A DNA stretch of 64,000 bases from Malurus cyaneus samueli (GCA_009741485.1 CM019219.1:29385250-29449249), one strand, 5' to 3'. Shown: positions 52,801 through 64,000, numbered from the stretch's first letter. Translations and numbers: made by a program. Notes: a model not told the origin generated them from the sequence alone.

Positions 52801-55419
52801 TTTAAGTTGATTAAGCATCTGTGAGCAGAGCCAGACAGATGCACAGGAAGCTGCAGCCCTGTCTGCGTTCAATGAACACATCAGTCAAAAGCATCAGCCT
52901 TTTCTCAACACTACCTTGCCAGCAGCCTCAAATCCTGGAGCAGAAAGGACCAGCACTACAAGAACAGTTTGGCTTATCCGACTAGCAGAAAATGTTGTTG
53001 CTTTTCTACATAATGTTTATGAAAAATACCACTGGATACCAATTAATTCAATGGAAATTGCCCAGCAGCTATTACATCACAACAAATTGTGTCATCATGG
53101 ACAAACAAACAAGAAGTTCAACATGTCTTGGCTAAATGAACAAAGTCACTTTTGATTCTCTACCTGAAACGTGTCCTCAAATCCATTCTTAGGCATTCAA
53201 CAGAATGTGAAATTTTAGCTATATAGAATTTTCTATAGTAAAATCCTATTTTCATTGTTTGTATGGTATCAGCTTTGTTAAATGATCTACAAAGCTAATA
53301 GAACAGGAGGAATACAGAAGAAATATACTTCAGTATTCAGCATTATTTTCCCTACTATTATTTGTTTTTTTCAGGGGAAAAATGTAAAATTCTGTTGCAT
53401 AGTGGTGAAAGTATTATCTATTGTAATACACAATTGATGTTGGGGTCATTATTTCATTCACATTCTTCAAAGGAGGTGTAAAATTTACTCTTGAATATTC
53501 CAATTTATACATAAGCACAAAGTTGCTCTTCTACCAACATTGCTATAATATTTGTTAACTTAGGCAGAGTCTAATTATTTTTTCTGTTGCAAGCATGATA
53601 GATTTATAACAGGAATAAATGTTGAAACTACTGAATTTGTAAAGCTGATAAAGATCAATTAAATAAAAGGCCACAGAGAAGATGGTGAAGAAGGGACGAA
53701 ACAAGCATTACAAAATTGACATTGCATTTAAGGTGAACAAAGACAAGAAAACTGAAGGACTGAAGTGCTTGGGACTCAGTTCTGTATTTCTAGAGAAATT
53801 ACTTATGCATTTTTTTCTACTTGTTGGTTAATCTGTTCACGTCCTGTTGAAGATTTTTCAGTTTCTTTCCTCTTTATTTAAAGGAATTAAAAACATGAAA
53901 AAATACAGGCAATTCTATCATAGCACCATTATTTTATATAACAGTCCTAAAACACTTAATCTCTGTTACCTATTCCAGTGTCAAGACCTCGCTAGTTTCA
54001 AGTGATTAAGAAATAAAACTTTTAAGATTCCTTTGGGAGATTTTACTGATACATCGAAGAGCTGAAAGCTGCTCTGCGCTTGCAGCTTGCGCTACGAACA
54101 CTGGAGGTCACTGCAGCCTTGAGCAAGTAAAACTTTCGCCGAAGAGAGAGTCACCGAGTTTAATAGAGTCCAACTGAACCGAGTTGGTGTGCCTTTTACA
54201 CAACTCTCAGCCACCTCTCGGGATTTGTTATATTTTACTGACATTGCATATTTTATCTCCAGTCCTGCATGTGATCACACGTTAAAGAAATTACTGTTTA
54301 AAGAAGAAAAAAGTATGTTTTTTCTTAGCTCTGCTAGGAAATAAAGGCTCCTAAATTCAAAACATTGAAGTTGGACTTTGCAAATTGTGAAAAGGGAGCA
54401 CTGAGCCTTTTTCCAGGTTTCAATGACTCAGGATGTTGCATGGATGGTTTGAATGCCTGTGTTCACTGCAAACTGGCAGATGCCTCTGGGCTTTAGGGTT
54501 TCACCTTCCAACGAGGTCTGATGAGGAAAACCGAACTTGAGTGTTCCCTCACGCTCCAGATCCCAACCCTCAGACCTCAGTGACTGCAGGAGTGGATTGG
54601 CTATTCCTGAATAGCTGTCAGCCATTTGGGGTTTCCAGGTGGGCAATTCACAAATGGCCCCTCTGTGTCACAGAACTGTGTAAATATTCAGCGCTCCAAA
54701 GGACGTGGCACCAGAACCAAAAGAACCCAGAGCAGGAACCTTGTTTCTTCACCAGCGAACACCATCTGACAGTCTTCCTTCCTTTCTTTGAGAACTCCCC
54801 AGCAGCTATTATGTAGTGCACGGAAAGCACTGCTTTTCCTCACTCTGCTCCTCTTCTTTAACAAGTATAGAAACACCCGGTGCTTTCTAATGTCTGTCTG
54901 TCCTCTACCTCCCCCAGGTCAGGTTCCAGAGAAAAGTCCTAAAAGGCAATTTTCAAATAGTCTCTTTTAAGATCACTATTAAACCAGCAGTATTTTTGGT
55001 GCTGAGGCAAGTTAAAGAATTATTACGAACGATCTTCATCAATAATTCATACAAAAATGAAAAATAAGGTAAAATTATTCTTTTTACCCACTGCAGCACA
55101 GCTAGAGACAAGTTAAATTTAATTTCTATTGTACTAATGCTGTCGATATTAACTGTTGCTAGGGTAGAATTATCTACAGAGGATTAGATTACATATAGGA
55201 ATCATATAATAGAGATATTTTGTAATAACTGAAAGAAATAGTAAAACCAGGAAAAATATTTACGCCACTGTAGAAATCAATGCATTAATGCTACACCTAA
55301 TGGTTACTGTCTCTTGTAGTAGTTCCTGGCTGCCTCCTCCCTATCAGACTACTCAGGTGTGCAGTTTTACTCCGCAGGAGCAGACAGGGCTTCTGTGTTT
55401 CAGGCTGAAAACCTCAGCT
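49836..55419. other. Interval between minisatellite and CpG/tRNA segment
   Basis: AT-rich sequence with no recognised gene or young repeat. A local CpG cluster at about 54050-54220 with a minus-strand TATTAAA at 54165-54159 is the only promoter-like spot (see findings). Confidence 0.7.
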
Positions 55420-55572
55420 CGGGCTTTATTCCGTCCGCGCCCGTGCAGCGGAGCCGCAGCCGCCATTGCTGCAGGGGCGGGGCGGAGCCCATTGGCTGCA
55501 GGGGCTGGGGGCGGGGCCTGTGGCGGGCGGAATGCCCTATAAGGCTCCAGCCCGGGTCTGGGAGCAGCATCA
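55420..55572. promoter_or_regulatory. CpG-rich promoter-like segment upstream of tRNA-Ser
   Basis: A short CpG island in otherwise AT-rich DNA. It contains GGGGCGGGGCGG at 55474-55485 and a second GC box near 55507-55518 (SP/KLF-type sites), ATTGG at 55491-55495 (an inverted CCAAT box, NF-Y type), and TATAAG at 55538-55543, about 35 bp before the tRNA. The TATAAG fits a TFIIIB position for the tRNA. The GC/CCAAT combination is more typical of a Pol II promoter, so a divergent minus-strand transcript, possibly CTNNA3 exon 1, is conceivable but not shown. Confidence 0.6.
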
Positions 55573-55654
55573 GCAGCGATGGCCGAGTGGTTAAGGCGTT
55601 GGACTTGAAATCCAATGGGGTCTCCCCGCGCAGGTTCGAACCCTGCTCGCTGCG
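55573..55654 (+). tRNA. tRNA-Ser(TGA), intact
   Basis: An 82-nt gene with all tRNA-Ser parts. The acceptor stem GCAGCGA pairs with TCGCTGC, with discriminator G at 55654. The A box is TGGCCGAGTGG. The anticodon loop CTTGAAA carries TGA, and a long type II variable arm follows (TGGGGTCTCCCC). The B box is GGTTCGAACCC. CCA is not encoded, as usual in eukaryotes. I see no intron and no mismatch in the stems, and the sequence looks identical to the vertebrate consensus, so it is probably functional. It is transcribed opposite to CTNNA3 and DNAJC12. Upstream lie a TATAAG element and GC boxes; downstream is a T6 terminator. Confidence 0.97.
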
Positions 55655-55671
55655 GCCCGGTGGGGCTTCGG

Positions 55672-55677
55672 TTTTTT
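55672..55677 (+). terminator. RNA polymerase III terminator of tRNA-Ser
   Basis: A run of six T residues starting 18 nt after the tRNA 3' end, the usual Pol III stop signal. It would give a short 3' trailer for RNase Z processing. Confidence 0.85.
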
Positions 55678-55789
55678 GTTCCTCCCAGGTCTTTTCTGAT
55701 TCCTTGCAATGTGCAAGTTTTACTCCTCGCGTCTCCTCTGGCGGCTAAACAGAGAGATTATGTGGGACGGCGCGGAATGCGGCAGGTTG

Positions 55790-56205
55790 GAAGGGGTACA
55801 GTGGATCCCTCGGCTTGCGCAGGGTTATCCCAGAGCACGTGGCTGTCCCAGGATCACATCCACACTCCTCTGGAATACCCCCGTGAGGGAGACTCCACAC
55901 ACTCTCTGGGCAATCTGTTCCCGTGCAAGGTCACTGCACAGGAAAGAACCTTTTCCTCCTCTTCAGGTGGGACTTCCTGTGCTTCAGTTTTTGGCCATCG
56001 CCCCTTGTCCCATTGCTGCCCACCACAGAGCAAAGCCTGGCTCCACCTTCTTGACACCCCCTTTAGATATTTACACACATTAATGAGGTTCCCTCTCAGA
56101 TATCTCAACGCTGAATAGGCCCAGATCCCTCGGCCAGCCTTTTCTTGTGAGAGACGCTCCAATCCCTTCACCATCTTTGTTGCCCCCATAATTATCCTAT
56201 TGCAG
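55790..56205 (-). mobile_element. CR1 LINE 3' fragment, antisense
   Basis: It matches the reversed CR1 subfamily with GGGAGACTCCACACACTCTC, TCTGGGCAATCTGTTCCCGT, CAGGTGGGACTTCCTGTGCT, CATCGCCCCTTGTCCCATTG and CCTTTAGATATTTACACACA. It starts about 135 bp downstream of the tRNA-Ser gene. The left end near 55790 is approximate because the element is diverged there. The 167-codon plus and 147-codon minus open frames in this stretch come from the repeat. Confidence 0.88.
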
Positions 56206-59200
56206 CTCTTTAGGCCATGCCTACCTGCTCCTCCCCTGCCCCTGCCAACAACAGGAGTACCAAAGCTGCAGTAGGTCCCAGGGCAAGTTTCTGGCATTGC
56301 ATCTCAAACCAATGATAAGAGCTCTTGATGGAGGTGAGAGAAGGGTACCTAGCGTTAGGTGTTCTTTCACCAGCTCACCTTCTAGGCCCTGTAGACAGGA
56401 CAGGCAGCAAAGCTCAGGATGCATTCAATGGTTCACAGACAAGCAGTGTCCTGATTTGTTCAAAGGGCTATTGTCCTGCCTTATGTCCTACAGCTGACAC
56501 AAAATTAATTAAATCTTGTTAGCAGCAGGCTTCTCTATAAGGAATGAACTTGATCTGTCAAATGTTCCTTTTCCTGAAGGAAGTTGGTCTGATTCTTCCT
56601 CAGCCTCCAGTGAGGGGGATCCTAGACCATTTTTTCCTGCCTTTTATGACCTTCTGCACATGCATGATGCACACACACTCATAATATGGTGATGAGGGGG
56701 AGGAAACCCCACAAAATTTATCATGCCACTAGTAACCAGGAAAAACAAAACAAGGCAGCATCCCCCCCACAATCATCTCTGACTGGCTTAAACCAAGCTC
56801 TCATCAGTCATATGTGTCCATCTCCTCCTGTGTGCGGCATTAGTGAAGGGCTGAAGAATTTGCAAAGTCAGTAAGAATATGCTGAAAATATAAAATAGGC
56901 CATTTCCACAGAGGTCAAAATAGGCCAGAGCAGAAACAACCACTTTTCACTCCTCTCTCTCTCTTAAACACTAGAGCAAAACCCAACACAGACACACATG
57001 CAAACCCATTTTTCCTAGCATATTTTCCTAGTGCAAGTTAATTTAATCAAGAAACAGAGGAAGAAGAGGAAACACTGAATTATCCCTGCTGAGAACAAAA
57101 TAAGAGGGAATAAACAAAAAATTGTTTTAGCTGGCAGCAAAAGGAACATTTCAAAGTGTTCCCTAGCAAGGCTTCCAGGGATTTCAGGCTTGGGTGTTTG
57201 TTTCTGTTAGGGCACATGCAAGCGCTTTGGCAGTGGCAGGTCAAGGATGGACATGGGAATCCTGGGAAAGGCTCAGATCCCTTGAAAGAAGAACCAAAGG
57301 CACCCAGACCCAGCCAGCTGAAGTCTCTCACTCCCCTGGCCATTCCACCCATTCTCCTGTTTATCCCCACCCATGGATATCAGTCACACAGAGTCTGTGA
57401 GGAAAAGGAGTAGCTCACAGTGCTCTACCCAGCAAAAATCTGAGGGTTCTAAGGAAATTTAGTAGCTCTGACAATCCTAACCAAGTAAATGGAGTTTGTG
57501 TAAGGAATGATGCCCAGGGATCAAACTGCATCTCCTTAGAAAAGCTGTCTGTCCTTGATGCCAAGAGAAGCATTTCTGACAAAGCAACAAGCAAATAATT
57601 TTCTTGAAGGCATTGAGAACCACAACACATGTCAAGACTGGAAACTTCCCGAACATTGACAGCAAATTTCATTTTCTAGAAGTAAGCCCTCTCTCTTACT
57701 GATCTGCCAGGAGGGTGAAAAAGCAAACCACTGGGAAGATGGAATGGAGGAAAGAAAATTCATTTTCTCCAGCATCCATCAGGTGTGACAGGTTAGGATA
57801 TCCATCAGAGATCTAAAGTGTGTAGGAGTTTTCCAGGTTATGCTGTGCACCACTGCAGTGACTCAGACACAAGCCCTTCAAAGCAAGGACCAACAGAGCA
57901 CATGCAGAGTCTAATTTTCATTAACAAGGCAGGGAGATGAAATTAATACAGCAAAGGTGAAGGCACAAACACACGCAAGTGCCTGCCATCACGGGCTGGG
58001 CTTGGCAACTCTCCCAGCTGCAGGGTGAGTGTGTGCACTGGGCTGCAATAAAAGTACCCAGCATAAACTAACTGATAAGCGTCTGCTCATCTGACAGTGA
58101 CACAGCCTAACAACCTACTGAGTTGCTTTATCTTTTGCTGTGTAATTTCATCAGCTTTACAATAGCCCCACTGCTTACACTTTCATATCCTGAAATGAGA
58201 GAGATCCTGCTGTGAAGGTAAGATAGCAATGTTCATGCTCAGGAAATTAAAGATACTCAATCTCTCTTTTAATAATCAGGATACTTGCTTCTATTATAGA
58301 ACATATAAACTGCCTTTTTTTTTTTTAAAACTCATTTTAAAAAGAAAACAAACAATAAAGAAATGACCTTAGCTATCATTCAGCATTACTCAGCCTGAGA
58401 TTTTAAATTATATACTGTCTCTATTCAGCATCCAAACTTTACTTCTTACACTGTCACTTGGCAAATGTTGACAGAACAATCTGGCAAATACTGGCAAAAC
58501 AAAAACTTTGAGAATGGTCTAGTTCTTGACAATCTTATATACTCAGCATTTGCACAAGTATATAAAAATGTAATAATTTTATATAACTCAAGAACGCCCC
58601 CAAGCTATCGGTTTCATTGTAAACAGCTGGCTAAATAGTTGTCTAATTTCTGATCTTACAAAATTGTTTGAAATAGTTTCAAAGACCTAGAAACACAGCA
58701 TTAAACAACATGCCCTATTCTCTGTATTTTATCATCATCATTATCACCATACACCTGCACCCCATCTGCTATCTCTTAATTTCAGAAGAAAACTATTAAT
58801 CTTTCACAAGTTCAGTAACAGCCAGGTTTTGTTAACACTTTTGACCGGACTCCCCTCACAACTCTGTTAATTTTCATACCAAATCATTCAGAGCTATAAC
58901 AAAACACAGTAAATCAGACCCTTCACATACCCAAAACCTTCAGGACCCTTTGTTACCCACCTAAGCAACTCACAAGGGGAGCTAAAGAAAATGGGAACTT
59001 ACCATGTCTTGCACAGCTGCCCTCCTCAAACGTCAGGCTCCCAGGCCCTAATCTAATAAAAAGTGTCTGGGTTTGTTGCTGTTGTTTCCACCCCCAGAGA
59101 CAACCCTTTGCTGCTGTTTCCACTTTGCAGAGCGAGTTTAAATCTCTGTGGGCAGCTGAAAACCTCGTACACCTGATTCTATTGCCTTACTCACAGCTTC

Positions 59201-60929
59201 ACAGAGCCTGAGATCCACATCACAACACCTACCCCAGTTAAAGTTTCAGCATGGGAAGTATGTTATGGGCTCACCAGTGCAGGGGCCAAGGAACCACATT
59301 ATTGCTGATGAAATGTAAGGTGGGACACTTCCTGGATCTTTTCATGTTACTGGCAAAAAACTTCTAAAAACACTATATATTAAAAAAAAACAGATAAGCA
59401 GTTTATGTTTGGGGGGTGGACTCTGATGATCTAACACTGATTAACTTGTCAGGTGCTTGTTTCTTTACTGTCTAACATGAGGGAGAACTGGGCTGCCCAT
59501 TTATTCCAGTTAACTGTTGTAAGTGGCCAACAGGTCAGGTACCACCTAGTTTGGGGGAATACAAAGCAAAACAAGGCTGCACAGGCTCCTCTTGTCTTCC
59601 AGTACCTCTGGGTTTGCTCTGCTAGGAATCAGTTAATCCAACTCAAGTAATACAGAAAATGGGACCATTTCAAGTTAAATATATACAGAAATAGAATTAA
59701 AAAGTCTGTATTGATGGTATTGGTGTACTGGAGCACCAGTTATAAGCTGGTCTCCTCACGAGGGCAAATAAAAATCACAGGACTGAGCTCAAGCAGGTTG
59801 TTGCAAAACACAAGTTCACCCACGAGCTTTCGATGGGCTCAGAGTCTTCCAAATATCTGCAATTATTCATCCAGAACAAACATCTAAAGGTTCTTTGCCA
59901 ACACCAACCACGCAGTAATTGGCTAATAATGACATCAGTTTTAACGACACAAACTATTAGTTTGCTGTTCAAAGGTCTATTGTATGTTCACTTCTCAAGG
60001 GAAAACAGCTCATTAGGTGCTAAATCATCCATCCAACGACCCCTTTTTACCTTTACTGGCAAGTGAAATGGGGAGAGGAGAATCTGGGCTGCCATCTGTT
60101 TTAAAGTACTCCAGCTGGCTGCATCCCCATCTTTTTGTTAGAGGGAAAATTGTTCCCTGTTACTTAGTATCCTTCACATGGGATAAGAGTTTCTTCTGTT
60201 ACTACTGTTTGACGTTGTTTACAGTCCCTCTTTATAAAATGGACCAAAAATCTTTCTCGAGCATATACCTCTGTATGAAGTGAAGGAGCAAATGCACTAG
60301 GAAAAAACAAACAACCAGTAGTTACATTTAACAGATGTTACAGGGAATTATTAATCTTATCTCTATAATGTTTTCAGCTGCAAAATATGCAAGGGAAAAG
60401 CATGTAAAATTAAAAATGATGTGCTATAAAACTGGGTCTTGGGACCAACATTATCAGCTCCAGGGTCAGTAGAGCTGTATCAGCACTGCACCAGTACTTT
60501 CAGCTTTTCCAAACTGGGACAAACGACCAGCATTAACACTGGTATCAGTCCTGTGGGTCAGACCGGCTCCAGGATAGAGATGCCCATGAGGTCAGTAAGA
60601 TACACCCATTCTCAGGTTCCATTGGCAGCATTTGGGTCACAGAGTGTAGCCAACAGGCCCCAAACAGGAGGAGCACAATAACTTAAGCAGCACAGCATGG
60701 CTGAACCAGACACATCACTCCAGGGACAGACATCAGATTGTTTCCCTGTGGGGACAACACTAAACTTTCCAGGTTACACTTTCCATTGCACTGTCCAGGA
60801 TTCATAACTGGACTCCTTAAGCTTTTACTCACTGAGTAAAAATTACTCACTGGTGACAAATAACAAGAAATTCCAAAGGAATCTCTGTGGTGGGTGGAGG
60901 ATTTAATTAAAAATGAAAGCAACCCCTTT
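56206..60929. other. Interval between the tRNA-flanking CR1 and the DNAJC12 3' end
   Basis: No coding exon recognised. It is moderately GC-rich up to about 58060, then AT-rich. A good minus-strand splice donor (ATG then GTAAGT, at 59005-58997) is a weak candidate for the end of CTNNA3 exon 1. Confidence 0.65.
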
Positions 60930-61932
60930 TCTGTATACAAGCAGTTTTATTTGCTGATGATGGAATTATCTGCCTGAACAAAACCACAATGTCAATACCT
61001 GGCATATTAGCCAAGTTTGCAAAGAAGCAAACAAACACAAAATAAATAAACAACCATGTAGAATTTGAACAGTTGCCTAAAGTACCAAAAACTTTTCATG
61101 TGAGATTTTGTACACATTAGTGCTGACTAGTCTGATTTTTCATTCCTCACCCTACAAAACCCTGATAAAACAGTGTTTACCACACCTGAGCAAGGAGGGA
61201 AATTGCTATGAAGCCACAGGACAATGTTGGCACACATACACGGGGAATCAGTTTTCCACCGATAAATCTTAAGACAAAAATTGCTATCTGGAGAAGAAAA
61301 GTTCTGGAACTGCCTTCCAAAATAAATAGCTGCTACAGAAAGTGTACTTGTTAAGGTAGAAAACAAGTGATTTTTAGGAGTGCTTGATCTGTTGCAGAGA
61401 CCTTGGATAACAAGAACCTTATTTCATGTATAGCACAAGATCACAATTCTCCTACAAGTTTGTAATGAGTACATTATAAATCACTGTGGTGAGCACAATG
61501 CAATGGAGAAGTGAAGCAGAGCACAGAGCTCACAAATAAGCATGATTCATTGTCATACAGCTTTTGGAAGATCACAGTTGAATAGGATACCCTGAGTTCA
61601 GGGTCCTAGTTAGAATATGTTTTTTATAACATCACACTATTGAGAGAAATATTAATCACTACACAATACTTGAGAATACAAGAAACAATATATAAGATGT
61701 TAGATAACTTCACAAAATCGCTTTATGTTAATACTGAAAAGAGCTTTGCTTATTAAACAGAAAAACCTCCATTGATAATGCCCACACATATGTGATTAAT
61801 CAGTATTTAGACATTGATTGGAACAACACATTACAATCAAAGAATACAAAATACAAATAACTTATAACTGCTGGCAAAGTAAAATACTGAACTGTTGAAC
61901 AGATGATCTCATGCTCTTGTGTGTTTCTCATT
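60930..61932 (-). other. DNAJC12: Probable DNAJC12 3' UTR
   Basis: AT-rich sequence between the stop codon and the candidate AATAAA. It has no splice-bounded open frame and no recognised repeat. The extent is inferred from the polyadenylation signal and would be changed by transcript data. Confidence 0.5.
60946..60951 (-). promoter_or_regulatory. Candidate polyadenylation signal of DNAJC12
   Basis: This is the first canonical AATAAA I find on the minus strand downstream of the DNAJC12 stop codon, about 980 nt after it. Cleavage would fall near 60920-60935. The 3' UTR assignment (about 60930-61932) is an inference from this signal; I saw no other coding sequence in that stretch. Confidence 0.5.
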
Positions 61933-62027
61933 TTAGATCTCATAGTTTCTGAATTTCCTCAGAAGGTCTGATGGAGCATCGCCTGACCAGCGGAAACGCA
62001 AGTGCCAGTAATTCCCCTCTGAAAATC
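61933..62027 (-). CDS. DNAJC12: DNAJC12 last coding exon (conserved C-terminus)
   Basis: Minus-strand exon after a pyrimidine-rich acceptor (TTCCCCCTCAG). Its first two bases (GA) complete a codon; 30 codons and a TAA stop at 61935-61933 follow. The residues FSEGNYWHLRFRWSGDAP and SDLLRKFRNYEI match the strongly conserved DNAJC12 C-terminus. With the single A from the preceding exon the split codon is AGA (Arg). Known: DNAJC12 is a type III J-domain co-chaperone of HSP70 that supports folding of phenylalanine, tyrosine and tryptophan hydroxylases, and its extreme C-terminus is implicated in client binding. The frame is intact. The 3' UTR runs leftwards from here. Confidence 0.97.
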
Positions 62028-63774
62028 CTGAGGGGGAAAAAAGAGAGAAAGACAACTAAATTATTGTAAACATGTATAAAATTATATTTTCTGAAATAAT
62101 TCTTGCTAGTCTTCCCAAAAAGGTAAGCAAAAATTGGTCACTTCCAGTGCTCTTGACCAGCACTGACAAGTACAAACAGTCTGTATTGGAACATTAGCAC
62201 ATTGGAACAAGAGCTCAAACACCAACCTTCAGGACAGAGATGTGCTGGGAGAGTCCAAAGGAGAACAGCAAGGACAATGGCAGTCCCTAAAAAGGACTCA
62301 AATCAAAACGGAACAAATTGTACTGGCTTAATCTAAAGATGAGGAGATGGTGGTGATGGACTGCATGTACATGATTTGGGGCCTTATAATACTGAAACAT
62401 GGCCTTCCTTTTTCAGGAAACAGAATCCAATGAGCAGAATTGGTGATCAAATCTCTTATTTGGGCTGCAATAGCTACGAAGGGTGGTAGTTCAGAATTTG
62501 TCCAGGCCAGCAGACAGGAACAGATAATACCATGGTTTCAAGGTGGAACCCAATATAATTATGTTTGCTGGACCAAAACAAAAGCATTATCAACATCCTA
62601 ATATTAACCATGAACACTGGAATACATACAGACCCTGTCAAATGTATTATAATACTGATATTTATTAATGTAAATATATGTCACTGGATAAATGAAGTAG
62701 GCACTTGGTGAGTTTGATGCTTTTCCCAATCAAATATCTGGAAACTAAATAAAAACTTTTTTTAAAAAAGAGAAAGAAGATTCATCAATTTTCTGCAAAG
62801 AATATTCACATTACAAGAAAAAACTGATGTTTTCTTTACTTCAATATTTTACCATTCTACAAAGCATACAGTGATAATTTAATTAGCAAAAAAAACCCCA
62901 AATAATATAAAGTTGTAGAGCATAATTTTTCAAAATCAAGTTTTCAGTTAAGCATTACTTCTTAGTAGAATTTTCTTACCTGTTTCCTGCAACCCAGAAA
63001 TGTTTGGGATTACATTAGGTTTTGCTACCCTCACAGTTCACCCTAATTTCCTGTTTGATCAAATTGGGGAGAAATAACAGGACTTTGTTTAACAATAGTT
63101 CTCTGCTAACATGGGCCTAAGATTATGAAATTCCTGAAGGATCAGGCAGAACAGAGGGTGACCATGGTAGTGTGGAAGCTCTGATCAGGCACACTGACCT
63201 AAGCCACGGTCAGGGAATACTGGTTGGTGACATTTTTCAAATACACATTTATTCTTGTGCATACGCTATTGAATACCACCCCCCAAACTATTTGAATACA
63301 TAAGAAGCCTTCCAGACTCAAATTTTAGACCTCATTAACTCATGAGAAGCAAACTGTGCCAAAGTACTGAATAATAGATAAAAAAACCCCAAACCTAAAT
63401 ATTTTACTTTAAAGTTTTAAAATTTATTATTACAAAAGTCAGTGGAAATAACTGCCTTTTGTTTTTATTTTTCATTTTCATATATCAGAACAACTGAACT
63501 TTTAATTTTGGTTGAAGCATTTTTTTACTTCTTCTTCTCCAGTTTCTGGTTTTACTAGTAAACAACCAAGAAAACTTGAGATAGGGAGGAAGAAGGGTCT
63601 GAAAACCTCAAAACTAAATAAATAATCAACAGCATAAAACCCAACCCAAAACCACATTAAAAAAGCTACCAGTTCAACATACTGCTCTGGAGAAGAATTT
63701 CTCATGACTAAAAGCCCCCATTTCAGGCCAATCCCTGGATACTGCAATTTTCTCTAACTGCTGTTTTCACTTAC
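62028..63774 (-). other. DNAJC12: DNAJC12 last intron
   Basis: Intron of 1,747 bp bounded by GT at 63774-63773 and AG at 62029-62028 on the minus strand. The content is AT-rich. I recognise no exon, RNA gene or young repeat in it. Confidence 0.9.
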
Positions 63775-63976
63775 TTGGGGAGTAGGAATTCTTTGAAGAC
63801 TCGGGTTTCACATCAGGAATTGCAACATCTTCTGGCTCCCTGCTCCCTTCCAACAATCCATCTTCATTGTTTTCAGTCTGTTTGGTCCACATCTCATTAG
63901 TTACGTTGTTGGTGTTACCAAAGTCGGGAGCTTCTAGCATTTGGTCCTTCTTACTCTGGACAGCCCAGTGCATTGA
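63775..63976 (-). CDS. DNAJC12: DNAJC12 penultimate coding exon (post-J-domain linker)
   Basis: Minus-strand exon of 202 nt between TTTCCTTTAG and a GTAAGTG donor, starting in phase 0 (TCA ATG CAC TGG) and ending one base into a codon. It encodes SMHWAVQSKKDQMLEAPD, then an acidic, Ser/Asn/Glu-rich linker ending SSKNSYSP. The SMHW..xxKKDxMLE start is the recognisable DNAJC12 motif just after the J domain; the linker is poorly conserved, as in other species. The internal ATG is not the gene start, because the J-domain exons must lie to the right of the window. The gene is therefore cut by the window edge, not truncated in the genome. Confidence 0.94.
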
Positions 63977-64000
63977 CTAAAGGAAAGCAAAAATAACAAA

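Noticed and set aside
55359..56118. Plus and minus open frames of 120-170 codons across the tRNA and CR1
   Set aside because: They overlap the tRNA-Ser gene, the CpG island and a CR1 fragment, which explain the sequence.
63767..63973. ATG at 63973-63971 as a gene start
   Set aside because: It lies three bases into an exon with a good acceptor; the residue corresponds to the internal Met of the SMHW motif in DNAJC12.
1..64000. Prokaryotic-type features (operons, CRISPR, Shine-Dalgarno sites, IS elements)
   Set aside because: Spliced vertebrate exons, CR1 elements and low gene density show eukaryotic nuclear DNA; no direct-repeat array with unique spacers is present.

Overview
The window looks like AT-rich vertebrate nuclear DNA from a bird. 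Several CR1 LINE fragments end in the typical avian 8-bp tail (ATTCTRTG-like). There is one solo LTR of a type I associate with passerine genomes, there are short relics of older repeats, and genes are split into small exons with long introns. Passerine is an inference from the LTR only.

Two protein-coding genes are supported, both on the minus strand and in the order known from other amniotes. At the right edge are the last two coding exons of DNAJC12 (63775-63976 and 61933-62027), an HSP70 co-chaperone; its upstream exons lie beyond the window. Downstream of it in the same direction is the 5' part of CTNNA3 (alpha-T-catenin). Its start-codon exon is at 37273-37374, followed by coding exons at 31992-32184, 25632-25798 and 16013-16132. 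These four join in frame to 194 codons of the N-terminal vinculin-homology domain. The remaining exons lie left of position 1. The non-coding first exon of CTNNA3 should lie between about 37380 and 60930; I give candidates but cannot fix it.

Layout: 1-16012 CTNNA3 intron (CR1 relics, solo LTR, AT microsatellite duplication); 16013-37379 exons 5 to 2 and their introns; 37380-60930 the interval between CTNNA3 exon 2 and the DNAJC12 3' end, holding intron 1 and the CTNNA3 promoter; 60931-64000 the 3' end of DNAJC12. The interval contains two striking islands. The first is a 2.4-kb GC-rich minisatellite (47440-49835) with 20-24 bp units organised into a higher-order repeat of about 275 bp; its strands are strongly purine/pyrimidine-asymmetric and the minus strand is open over 565 codons. 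The second is a CpG-rich segment carrying GC boxes, an inverted CCAAT box and an intact tRNA-Ser(TGA) gene (55573-55654) with a Pol III terminator.

No operon, CRISPR array or other prokaryotic feature is present. The two genes are unrelated in function: CTNNA3 links cadherin-catenin complexes to actin, chiefly in heart, and DNAJC12 assists folding of aromatic amino acid hydroxylases. Their adjacency is synteny, not a pathway. The most unusual object is the higher-order minisatellite.
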